Below are positions 9,334 through 15,526 of a DNA stretch of 42,256 nucleotides, piece after piece. The notes beneath the pieces are model-generated. The model was not told where the DNA came from, searched no databases, and was given only the letters and a program-made list of their open reading frames with translations. The translations under genes and the position numbers were made by a program. The number at the start of each line of letters is the position of its first letter. The stretch's first letter is position 1. The stretch is taken from positions 1-42,256 of the forward strand of contig SHVN01000011.1 in NCBI GenBank assembly GCA_009694215.1, in the 5' to 3' direction. The DNA comes from Xanthobacteraceae bacterium. GTDB taxonomy: Bacteria; Pseudomonadota; Alphaproteobacteria; Rhizobiales; Xanthobacteraceae.

Positions 9334-9505
9334 CTATTCGCTCGGCTGCGGCAATTGCGGGCCGCCGCGCGGCAGCACCAGCGTAGCCTTCAGCCCCGGC
9401 CCGTTATCCTCCAACCGGAGTTCGCCGCCGTGAAGGTGCGCGACCGCCGATGCCAGGCTCAGGCCAAGGCCCGAACCAGACTCCGGCGTGTCTTGCCCGA
9501 ATGCC
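9334..9505 (-). pseudogene. C-terminal remnant of a sensor histidine kinase
   Basis: The reverse strand ending at the stop codon 9334-9336 encodes the last quarter of a HATPase domain: PESGSGLGLSLASAVAHLHG, then GELRLEDNGPGLKATLVLPRG and a short tail. This is the G2 box and final strands of a histidine kinase. Homology stops near 9500; upstream in the same frame there is no N-box, G1 box or HisKA domain, and no suitable start. The rest of the gene is missing, and about 270 bases of unrelated sequence sit where it should continue. In relatives a kinase commonly sits just upstream of glnE (from memory), so this looks like a gene cut by deletion or insertion. Confidence 0.75.
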
Positions 9506-9779
9506 GATCCACGAATCCCAATGGCGCGAGAGTCTAACCCCCGGCAAGGAAGGCCCGCCGTCAGCCCAGCAGCCCCGCTGGCATGGCTCTCCCACCGGGA
9601 CAGCTAGGCAGGACAGCCCCCCCGGCGCGAGGCGGCCGGTGGAGGCCTCACGGCTGTTAGCTGGTCGTTAGCTGGATATTTGAATCAGAGATTGAATACC
9701 ATTTATATCAATGGCTTATAGGAAATTAGACACTAACACTCCGTTAGGGCTGTCGCGGGCAACCCGAACGGCAGCGATT
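9506..9779. other. Non-coding rearrangement junction
   Basis: No gene is supported. The first half is GC-rich. The second half turns AT-rich abruptly. It holds a direct repeat GTTAGCTGG (9656-9664 and 9667-9675) and an inverted repeat CCATT/AATGG (9699-9703, 9710-9714). The region separates the glnE side from the biosynthetic-looking cluster. No tRNA fold or integrase gene was seen. It may be an old insertion or attachment scar. Confidence 0.45.
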
Positions 9780-10565
9780 TCAAGGCGCTGTCTGGTTTTC
9801 GCGGAGTTGCTTGAGCACCGCACCGGCCGCCTCGACCACGCGGCTGACGATCGCCTTGCCGTGTTCCGCCGAAGCCGCAGCCGCGTCGCCGATGACGCCC
9901 TGATCGGCGAGGCGCGGGTCGCCGCTCGACCAGGGCCAGTTCGCCGCCGGGTCGAGGACCGCCGCGCGCACCGCATCGCCGTCCGGCGGCGCCTTGAGGT
10001 CGCCGATCCGCTCGCGGCGCACCAGGTCCGGGGCAAGCGCCAGCATCACCGAGGTCTCGTCCTGGCCGGCGTGGATCTCCGGCACGCCCGCGCCCGCCGC
10101 CGGGCTCATCATGGCGCCGAGATGCAGCGCGCAGAGATTGAGGCCGAAGTCACCGCGCAGTTCGCGGCTGAGCGCCTCCAGTATGCCGCGGTTGCCGCCG
10201 TGGCCGTTGACGATCAGCAGATTGCGCGCCGGCAGCGCCCGGGCGATCTCGCGGGCAAGATCGCGTAGCACCGCCGTCATCCCGCCGACCGAAAGCGACA
10301 GGGTCCCCGCCGCCCACTCGTGCTCGCGCGACAGCCCGACCAAAACCGGCGGCAGCCGCCACAAATCGTAGGCCTCGCCCCAGCGTTCGACGATGCGGCC
10401 GGTGAACGCTTCGGCCAGCACGCTGTCGGTGTTGAGCGGCAGATGCGGGCCGTGCTGCTCCATCGATCCCATCGGCAGGCACAGGATCGAGCTTGCGCGG
10501 AGCGCCGTGCCGATCTCCTGGAACGTGAGATAGCCGATGGCGCGGCCGGCTGCCGGTGCGGTCAT
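9780..10565 (-). CDS. Creatininase-family metal-dependent amidohydrolase
   Basis: 261-aa protein of the creatininase superfamily, which includes creatinine amidohydrolase, the mycofactocin protein MftE, and ArfB, which opens the formamide of the GTP-derived FAPy intermediate in archaeal flavin/F420 synthesis. The metal site is visible: Glu36, His38 and Asp47 in MGSMEQHGPHLPLNTDS, and His122 in VNGHGGN with Glu130 after it. It is the last gene of a probable three-gene operon with GTP cyclohydrolase II and cytochrome b561, 3 bases after the latter. Hydrolysis of an amide or formamide on a pyrimidine intermediate is my inference; the residues do not separate subfamilies. Confidence 0.85.
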   Translation of the reverse strand: MTAPAAGRAIGYLTFQEIGTALRASSILCLPMGSMEQHGPHLPLNTDSVLAEAFTGRIVERWGEAYDLWRLPPVLVGLSREHEWAAGTLSLSVGGMTAVLRDLAREIARALPARNLLIVNGHGGNRGILEALSRELRGDFGLNLCALHLGAMMSPAAGAGVPEIHAGQDETSVMLALAPDLVRRERIGDLKAPPDGDAVRAAVLDPAANWPWSSGDPRLADQGVIGDAAAASAEHGKAIVSRVVEAAGAVLKQLRENQTAP

Positions 10566-10568
10566 GGA

Positions 10569-11108
10569 CTAACCGCTCACTATGCGCATCAGCACGCCAT
10601 CCTTGCGGATGAAATGGTGATACAGCGCCGCGCCGATATGCGCGCAGAGCAAGAGCGAAACGGCGATCCCAATCAGCCCATGCACGACAAACATCTTTTC
10701 CGAGAACGGCCGATCGACCGGCCATGCCGGCGGCAGCTCGAACAGCCAGAACACCATGATCGGCGCGCGATAGGACGAGGTGGCGATCCAGCCCACGATC
10801 GCCTGCAGGATCAAGAGCGCATAGAGCGCCCAGTGGGTGGCATGGGCAGCGAATTGCTGGATTGCCGGGATGTCGGCCGGCAGCGGCGGCGCCGGATGGG
10901 TCAGGCGCCAGAACAGGCGGCCCAGCACCAGCGGCAGGAGAACGGCGCCGGCCGAGCGGTGCAGATCGTAGAAAGTGTCCTGCCACGCGCCGAAATCGGC
11001 GTTGGCCGCGGCGAAGCCGATGGGAATCATCGCAAGAACCAGGGCCGCCGTGACCCAATGCAGGATGCGCGCGGTAAGCGTGAAAGCCTGCGTGGCGCTC
11101 TCAGGCAT
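10569..11108 (-). CDS. Cytochrome b561-family di-haem membrane protein
   Basis: Four-helix integral membrane protein of about 179 aa of the bacterial cytochrome b561 family, which shuttles electrons between quinol and a periplasmic or membrane partner. Probable haem ligands lie in the helices: His in RILHWV, FYDLHRSAG, THWALY, MFVVHGLIG and LCAHIGAALYHHF. The ATG at 11108 has GGGGGAG 6 bases upstream and is preferred to an in-frame start at 11126. It sits between GTP cyclohydrolase II (30-base gap) and the creatininase gene (3-base gap), an unusual place for a b-type cytochrome. It may supply or remove electrons for the pathway's redox steps. Confidence 0.87.
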   Translation of the reverse strand: MPESATQAFTLTARILHWVTAALVLAMIPIGFAAANADFGAWQDTFYDLHRSAGAVLLPLVLGRLFWRLTHPAPPLPADIPAIQQFAAHATHWALYALLILQAIVGWIATSSYRAPIMVFWLFELPPAWPVDRPFSEKMFVVHGLIGIAVSLLLCAHIGAALYHHFIRKDGVLMRIVSG

Positions 11109-11138
11109 GAGCCGCTCCCCCTTCAAGCCAGCCCGGTA

Positions 11139-12347
11139 TCAGGGGACCAGCCTTGCCTCCTGCTGGTCGTCTTCGGGCGTCAGCGACGCTATCACATGGC
11201 GGAGCTGGTGGCCCGCGCGCGACGCCTTCGCGGTAAGATAGCGGCGGTTGTCGGAGTTGACCGGGGTCTCGATCGGCATGCGGCCGGTGATCTCGATACC
11301 GGCCTTGGCGATACCATCGAGCTTGGCCGGGTTGTTGGTGAGCAGCACGATGCGGGCGCAGCCAAGCATCTGCAGCATGCGGACGGCCACGCCATAGTCG
11401 CGCTCGTCGTCATCGAAGCCGAGCGTGGTGTTGGCGTCGACCGTGTCTAACCCTGCGTCCTGCAGCTTGTAGGTCCGCATCTTGTTGGCGAGACCGACGC
11501 CGCGACCCTCCTGGGCAAGATAAAGAATGATGCCACCGCCGGCCTCCTGCAGCCGCGCCAACGCGAGCTTCAGCTGATCGCCGCAGTCGCAGCGCCGCGA
11601 GCCGAACACGTCGCCAGTCAGGCAGGCGGAATGGATGCGCACCGGAACCGGCTTCGACAGATCCGGCGTGCCGACTATCACCGCCACCGGGTCCTCACCG
11701 AAGGCATCGCGGAACACCACGAATCGCGTGCGCACGCCGGAGCTGAGCGGCACATAGGCTTCGCCGGCGATGGTGAGCGATTGCGTGGCCTTCTCGCGGA
11801 AGCGCGCCACCGCGCTGGCCTCGACGGTGATGATGGAAGGGCTGTATGCGTTCACGATCGTCGCGGTGGTCTCGGCGATCAGCACCGCCGGCAGCACCAG
11901 CGCGAGCTTGACCAGTTCGATGGCCGCCATCGCCGCCGGCCCCGCCGGCTCCGGCACGAACACATGATCCGACGTGGCGTCGGCGACGAGCGCGAGGATC
12001 GTGTTCGCATCGACGTCCGACATTAGCTCAAGCGCAACCGGGTCGTCGGCCTCGATGCCGAGCGAGCGCGCCCGCAGGCCGGTCAGGACCAGGCGCGGTG
12101 CGATAGGCGTGGAAAGCTCCCGGAAGGCCGCGAGCCGATCCTTGTTCAATCCTTCGACCGGCAGGCACAGCAGCGTTTCGCTGCCGCTCTTCACCACAAT
12201 CGGCCGCCCGGCTCGAAATTCGGCCAGACCGCGGTCAACGCCCACCTGCTCCCGCGTTCCAAAAAGAATGGAACCCGTCACGCCCGCAAATTCTTTCGGC
12301 ATTGAAAACTCGTTCACTTCCTGGCGCGCCCCAGAACCAACTAACAC
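11139..12347 (-). CDS. ribA: GTP cyclohydrolase II with a diverged N-terminal domain
   Basis: 402-aa protein. The C-terminal half (about 195-400) is a complete GTP cyclohydrolase II. It has the zinc site CLTGDVFGSRRCDCGDQL with all three Cys, the catalytic block YLAQEGRGVGLANKMRTYKL, and DTVDANTTLGFDDDERDYG. This enzyme converts GTP to 2,5-diamino-6-ribosylamino-4(3H)-pyrimidinone 5'-phosphate. The N-terminal half occupies the place of the RibB (dihydroxybutanone-phosphate synthase) domain of RibBA fusions but shows no recognisable RibB acidic motif. A GTG at 12347 gives the longest frame; an ATG at 12302 (MPKEFAGVTG) is also plausible. Next to a creatininase, a RibD-type reductase and a PTPS-like gene, it may be a pathway-specific paralogue; whether it is the only ribA cannot be told here. 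Confidence 0.9.
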   Translation of the reverse strand: MLVGSGARQEVNEFSMPKEFAGVTGSILFGTREQVGVDRGLAEFRAGRPIVVKSGSETLLCLPVEGLNKDRLAAFRELSTPIAPRLVLTGLRARSLGIEADDPVALELMSDVDANTILALVADATSDHVFVPEPAGPAAMAAIELVKLALVLPAVLIAETTATIVNAYSPSIITVEASAVARFREKATQSLTIAGEAYVPLSSGVRTRFVVFRDAFGEDPVAVIVGTPDLSKPVPVRIHSACLTGDVFGSRRCDCGDQLKLALARLQEAGGGIILYLAQEGRGVGLANKMRTYKLQDAGLDTVDANTTLGFDDDERDYGVAVRMLQMLGCARIVLLTNNPAKLDGIAKAGIEITGRMPIETPVNSDNRRYLTAKASRAGHQLRHVIASLTPEDDQQEARLVP

Positions 12348-12492
12348 CCAAGCCGGGAGCTTATTCCTCTATGCCATTGTTCCGTGTCGTCTTCGTGGCA
12401 ATAAGCTAATATGCCAAGATAAAGTTCCGCCGTCTCGTATTTTGCGGAGCGGCCGCATTGGGCGGGCTGTCCCGGGATAAAGACAGTCAGAC
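12348..12492. promoter_or_regulatory. Divergent control region, ribA-like / reductase
   Basis: This is the spacer between the divergent GTP cyclohydrolase II gene and the leader of the reductase gene. It holds an inverted repeat AGCTTATT (12358-12365) / AATAAGCT (12400-12407), 8-bp arms 34 bases apart, in an AT-rich patch inside GC-rich DNA. That fits an operator or looped regulator site serving both promoters. No FMN riboswitch signature was recognised. Confidence 0.4.
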
Positions 12493-12541
12493 ATGGACCC
12501 CCGCTGCGGACACTTGATGGACACCTGATGGACGCCTGATG
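12493..12541 (+). promoter_or_regulatory. Leader of coupled mini-ORFs before the reductase
   Basis: An ATG at 12493 opens an 11-codon frame (MDPRCGHLMDT) ending in TGA at 12526-12528. That TGA overlaps the next ATG (TGATG) of a 3-codon frame, MDA, ending 12537-12539. Its TGA overlaps the ATG of the reductase at 12539. An extra ATG at 12517 lies in frame with the first. The DNA here is an imperfect 11-bp tandem repeat (GACACTTGATG, GACACCTGATG, GACGCCTGATG). This geometry permits stepwise translation reinitiation. Whether the mini-ORFs are translated is not known. Confidence 0.45.
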
Positions 12542-13309
12542 AACACTTGGGCCGCCGTTCCCGATGCGTTTCGGGCACTGACCTTCCCGCTGCCCGGTCC
12601 GTGGGAGGCAGTGTTCGGCCCGCTGCGGCACGGCCGGGTCGACGAATTGGTTGCAATCGGGCAGATCGGCCAGTCGCTGGACGGCCGCGTCGCCACCGAA
12701 ACCGGCCATTCCCATTACATCAACGGGCCGGCGGGGCTGATGCATCTGCACCGGCTCCGCGCGCTCGTGGACGCCGTGGTCGTCGGAGTGGGCACGGCGT
12801 TGGCCGACGATCCGCAGCTCACGGTGCGCCGCGTCAGCGGACCGAACCCGGCGCGGGTTGTGATCGACGCCGGCGGGCGGCTTCCCTCCGGCGCAAAGCT
12901 TTTGGCCAACGACGGCGTGCGCCGCTTGGTGGTGACCGGCGCGGGAGCCCGGCCGCCGCTGCCATCCGATATCGAGATCGTCGGCATCCCCAGGACCGAT
13001 GGGCAAATCCCGCCGGCTGCGATCCTTGCAGCGCTCGCCGAACGGGGGCTCCGCCGCGTGCTGATCGAAGGCGGCGCCGACACGGTATCGCGATTCCTTG
13101 CCGCGAAGTGCCTCGACCGGCTGCACATCATCGTCGCCCCGATCATCCTCGGCTCCGGCCGGACCAGCTTTTCGCTGCCGCCGATCGCGCGGGTCGATGA
13201 AGCGATATTGACGCCAATGAACGTGCACCGGCTCGACGACGAGGTGCTGTTCGATTGCGATCTGTCGGCTCAGCGCGTCGCCGTTGGCCACGCGAAGAAA
13301 TCGACGTGA
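12539..13309 (+). CDS. RibD C-terminal-type (DHFR-fold) NADPH reductase
   Basis: 256-aa protein with a single RibD_C domain, from about residue 36 (ELVAIGQIGQSLDGRVATE) to residue 240. Family blocks are VDAVVVGVGTALADDPQLTVR, NPARVVIDAGGRLP, VLIEGGADTVSRFLAAKCLD and APIILGSGRTSF. These reductases turn the ribosylamino side chain of the GTP cyclohydrolase II product into a ribitylamino chain. The zinc deaminase domain of full-length RibD (HAE and PCxxxG..PC) is absent, and about 35 unassigned residues precede the domain. The gene is divergent from ribA and overlaps the convergent methyltransferase by 40 bases. It may reduce a related pyrimidine or pterin rather than serve riboflavin synthesis. 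Confidence 0.87.
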   Translation: MNTWAAVPDAFRALTFPLPGPWEAVFGPLRHGRVDELVAIGQIGQSLDGRVATETGHSHYINGPAGLMHLHRLRALVDAVVVGVGTALADDPQLTVRRVSGPNPARVVIDAGGRLPSGAKLLANDGVRRLVVTGAGARPPLPSDIEIVGIPRTDGQIPPAAILAALAERGLRRVLIEGGADTVSRFLAAKCLDRLHIIVAPIILGSGRTSFSLPPIARVDEAILTPMNVHRLDDEVLFDCDLSAQRVAVGHAKKST

Positions 13310-14073
13310 CCGACACGGATGAATGAGCGCCCGGCGACGACGAGATCGCGCCGGCGCGTCAGCCAGCCGATGACGTCGGGTAGCGGCATGTCGCCAGTCT
13401 CGCGGGCCGCGGCGGCCCAGCCCGACAGCATCTCGATCTGGATGTCGCGGTCTTTGGGCTCGAACGCCCAGTCCGACATCCCCTGCACCACCGAATAGCC
13501 GACCCGCCCGAACCGCTCGACCGCGGCCTTCGCCGCCGCCGGACCCAGCGCCGGGCCAAACCCCTTGTCGGTGCGCTGATGCGCGTTGACCGCGGCAACG
13601 ATCTTGCCATCCGCCGCATCCGCCGGCGTCATCTCGATCCGCCCATCGTAGCTCAGCGCCGCATAGACCGGCAGGTGCCGCACCGCCGCCTCGACCGCAA
13701 ACCGCTCCAGCCATTCGTCGGAGACGAGATCGAGCAGCGCCGACGTCGTTACCAGATCCGCTGGGCCGTCGAGAGCTGCTTCGAGGTCGAGGTTGAGATC
13801 GACCGGCGCCGTCGCAACATGGACCCCGGGGGGAGACGATTGCGGCGTGCGCGCCAGAAGGCTCAGGTCGTTGTCGACGAGCCGCCAGCTCTGCCAGGAT
13901 TTGATGCGCGGGCGGAGCGCCCGGAGCGTCGAGCCGATGCCACAGGCGAGATCGACGATCGTGACCGACGGCCGGCCGGCGAGCGCCGCCGCGACGGCCT
14001 CGATCACCGACATATTGCGCGCACGAAGGTCGTAAGGCTCGCGCAGTTCAAGCCAGCCGGTGCTGAAACTCAT
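13270..14073 (-). CDS. Class I SAM-dependent methyltransferase
   Basis: 267-aa protein from the ATG at 14073 (MSFSTGWLELREPYDLRARN). The SAM-binding motif I is VTIVDLACGIGSTLRAL near residues 35-51, with an acidic residue closing the next strand (WRLVDND). Motif IV is seen as DLVTTSALLDLVSDEWL. The start overlaps the glycosyltransferase stop as ATGA, which indicates translational coupling and makes a longer start at 14166 unlikely. Last gene of the four-gene operon MDR dehydrogenase, PTPS-like, glycosyltransferase, methyltransferase. The acceptor is unknown; a hydroxyl or ring nitrogen of the cluster's small molecule is an inference. Confidence 0.85.
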   Translation of the reverse strand: MSFSTGWLELREPYDLRARNMSVIEAVAAALAGRPSVTIVDLACGIGSTLRALRPRIKSWQSWRLVDNDLSLLARTPQSSPPGVHVATAPVDLNLDLEAALDGPADLVTTSALLDLVSDEWLERFAVEAAVRHLPVYAALSYDGRIEMTPADAADGKIVAAVNAHQRTDKGFGPALGPAAAKAAVERFGRVGYSVVQGMSDWAFEPKDRDIQIEMLSGWAAAARETGDMPLPDVIGWLTRRRDLVVAGRSFIRVGHVDFFAWPTATR

Positions 14074-15119
14074 GCCAGCGCCTCGATCGCACCGGCCAGG
14101 AGCGCGGCCGACTCCGCCCAGGTCGGAAGCCTTTCGCCGGCCGTGCGGGCGCCCGACGCGAACCACTGCCGCTCTTTGGAATTCTCGATCAGCATCTGCA
14201 GCGTGCGCGACAGCGCCTTCACGTCGTTCGGCTCGACCAGCACGCCGGCGTCGGGCGGCACCGTGTCAGGAATGGCGCCGGCGGTGGTGCCGACGACCGG
14301 CAGGCCGTGCGCCAACGCCTCGGCAAACGCCATGCCGTAGCCTTCGAAGCGCGAGGCCAACACGAACAGATCGGCGCCGGCGTAGAGCGCGGCGATGCGC
14401 TCGGCCGGCAGCGCGCCCAGCACATCGACGCGGTCGGCAAGTCCGTAGCTGGCGATATCGGCATGCAGTTGCGCGGCCGTCGCCTGGTCCCTGGTCTGGT
14501 CGCCGGCAATCGTCAGCCGCCACGGCAGACTCTTGATCGCCGCCAGCGCAGCGATCAGCACGTCATAACCCTTGCGCGGCACCACCGAGCCGACCGACAC
14601 CATGCGCACGATGCCGTCGCTGCTGCCTTTCGCCGTTTCGCCGCGCTCGGTCCCGGGACACGCCACGGTGATAAGATCGGGCGGGACGTCGTAGTCGTCG
14701 ATCAGAAGCTGCGAGGTCGAGGGGCTCGTCACCACGACGCCGCGTGCCGCCGCAAGCGCATCGTATTCGCTTGCCTTGAAAGCCTGCGCGTCGGCGAGCG
14801 CTAGGCCGGTTTCCAGCGCCAGCGGATGATGCACCAGCGCCAGCAGCGGATTGTGCTCGCCGAACTCCTTCGCCGCCTCGGGCAGGACGCCGAACGCCAG
14901 GCCGTCGATGACGATCGGGCAGCCCTTGGGCACCAAACCAAGCTTTTCGCGCGCCGCGGCCTTGGTCTCCGCGTTGGGACGGGGAAAGCCCTCGCCCAGG
15001 CCGATCACATCCACCTGCCAACCGAGCTTTTGCAATTCCGCGATCATGCGCCGGTCGTAGGCATAGCCGCCCGTCGGCGTCGCCAGATCGCCGGGCACAG
15101 CGAACGCAACGCGCTTCAC
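14070..15119 (-). CDS. GT4-family glycosyltransferase
   Basis: About 349 aa, GT-B fold of the GT4 type, using a nucleotide-sugar donor. The N-terminal domain starts VKRVAFAVPGDLATPTGGYA; the glycine turn after the first strand is typical. The C-terminal donor domain holds VSVGSVVPRKGYDVLIAAL and the EX7E-like motif in FEGYGMAFAEALAHGLPVV, followed by TTAGAIPDTV. No membrane helix or signal is seen, so it acts in the cytoplasm. A GTG at 15119 overlaps the PTPS-like stop as GTGA; a GTG at 15122 is the alternative. Coupling to the PTPS-like and methyltransferase genes suggests that it glycosylates a soluble product of this cluster rather than a polysaccharide. Confidence 0.86.
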   Translation of the reverse strand: MKRVAFAVPGDLATPTGGYAYDRRMIAELQKLGWQVDVIGLGEGFPRPNAETKAAAREKLGLVPKGCPIVIDGLAFGVLPEAAKEFGEHNPLLALVHHPLALETGLALADAQAFKASEYDALAAARGVVVTSPSTSQLLIDDYDVPPDLITVACPGTERGETAKGSSDGIVRMVSVGSVVPRKGYDVLIAALAAIKSLPWRLTIAGDQTRDQATAAQLHADIASYGLADRVDVLGALPAERIAALYAGADLFVLASRFEGYGMAFAEALAHGLPVVGTTAGAIPDTVPPDAGVLVEPNDVKALSRTLQMLIENSKERQWFASGARTAGERLPTWAESAALLAGAIEALA

Positions 15120-15517
15120 CACAACGGCGCCTCGTAGGATGCACGCGCCACATGCGACTCGCCGATGCTGACGCGGATCGCCTTGAGTTCTCGGCCGGGC
15201 CGGCCGAGATCGCCCTCACGCGCGTGATGCGCGAGCCGGTCGAAGATGTATTTCGTCAGAAACTCGGTCGTGGTGTTGACGCCCTTGAACTCCGGCACCT
15301 CGTCGAGGTTCTTGTAGTTCAGCGGCCTGAGCACCTCTTTGAGCGTGTCGAGTGCGCGGCCGATATCGACCACGATGCCATTGCCGTCGAGCGTGTCGGC
15401 GATGAACGCGGCGTCGACCACGAAAGTCGCGCCGTGCATCGCCTGCGCCGGGCCGAACACCGCGCCGCGGAACGAGTGGGCGATCATGATGTGGTCGCGG
15501 ACTTCAACGGTGAACAA
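15116..15517 (-). CDS. Degenerate 6-pyruvoyl-tetrahydropterin synthase/QueD-fold protein
   Basis: 133-aa protein with the PTPS/QueD fold: the first zinc-type His (His14 in MIAHSFRG), the central MHGATFVVDAAF block, VVDIGRALDTLKEVL, NTTTEFLTKYIFDRL (normally NPTAENLA) and the C-terminal Glu in SIGESHVARASYE. Key catalytic positions differ. The Cys four residues before the HGH motif is Ala24, HGH is HGA (Ala30 for a zinc His), and the catalytic LDH is LNY (Asn67-Tyr68). It therefore probably does not perform standard PTPS or QueD chemistry. The start is a TTG at 15517 behind AGAGG. It follows the dehydrogenase by 9 bases and is coupled to the glycosyltransferase. A substrate-binding or new catalytic role is inferred. 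Confidence 0.8.
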   Translation of the reverse strand: MFTVEVRDHIMIAHSFRGAVFGPAQAMHGATFVVDAAFIADTLDGNGIVVDIGRALDTLKEVLRPLNYKNLDEVPEFKGVNTTTEFLTKYIFDRLAHHAREGDLGRPGRELKAIRVSIGESHVARASYEAPLW

Positions 15518-15526
15518 GGTTGCCTC

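Noticed and set aside
7859-9433. 524-codon frame antisense to glnE
   Set aside because: Shadow of glnE's codon bias; no family motif and full overlap with a strongly conserved gene.
9506-9660. Possible tRNA or tmRNA fragment as integration target
   Set aside because: Several short GC stems occur, but no acceptor stem with a T-arm and CCA-type end could be folded on either strand by eye.
12348-12492. Possible FMN riboswitch or flavin-responsive leader near the ribA-like gene
   Set aside because: The conserved FMN-riboswitch (RFN) blocks were not found on either strand; only a spaced 8-bp inverted repeat was seen.
12511-12541. CRISPR-like short tandem repeats
   Set aside because: Units are 11 bp, contiguous and without spacers; they are better read as coupled start/stop codons.
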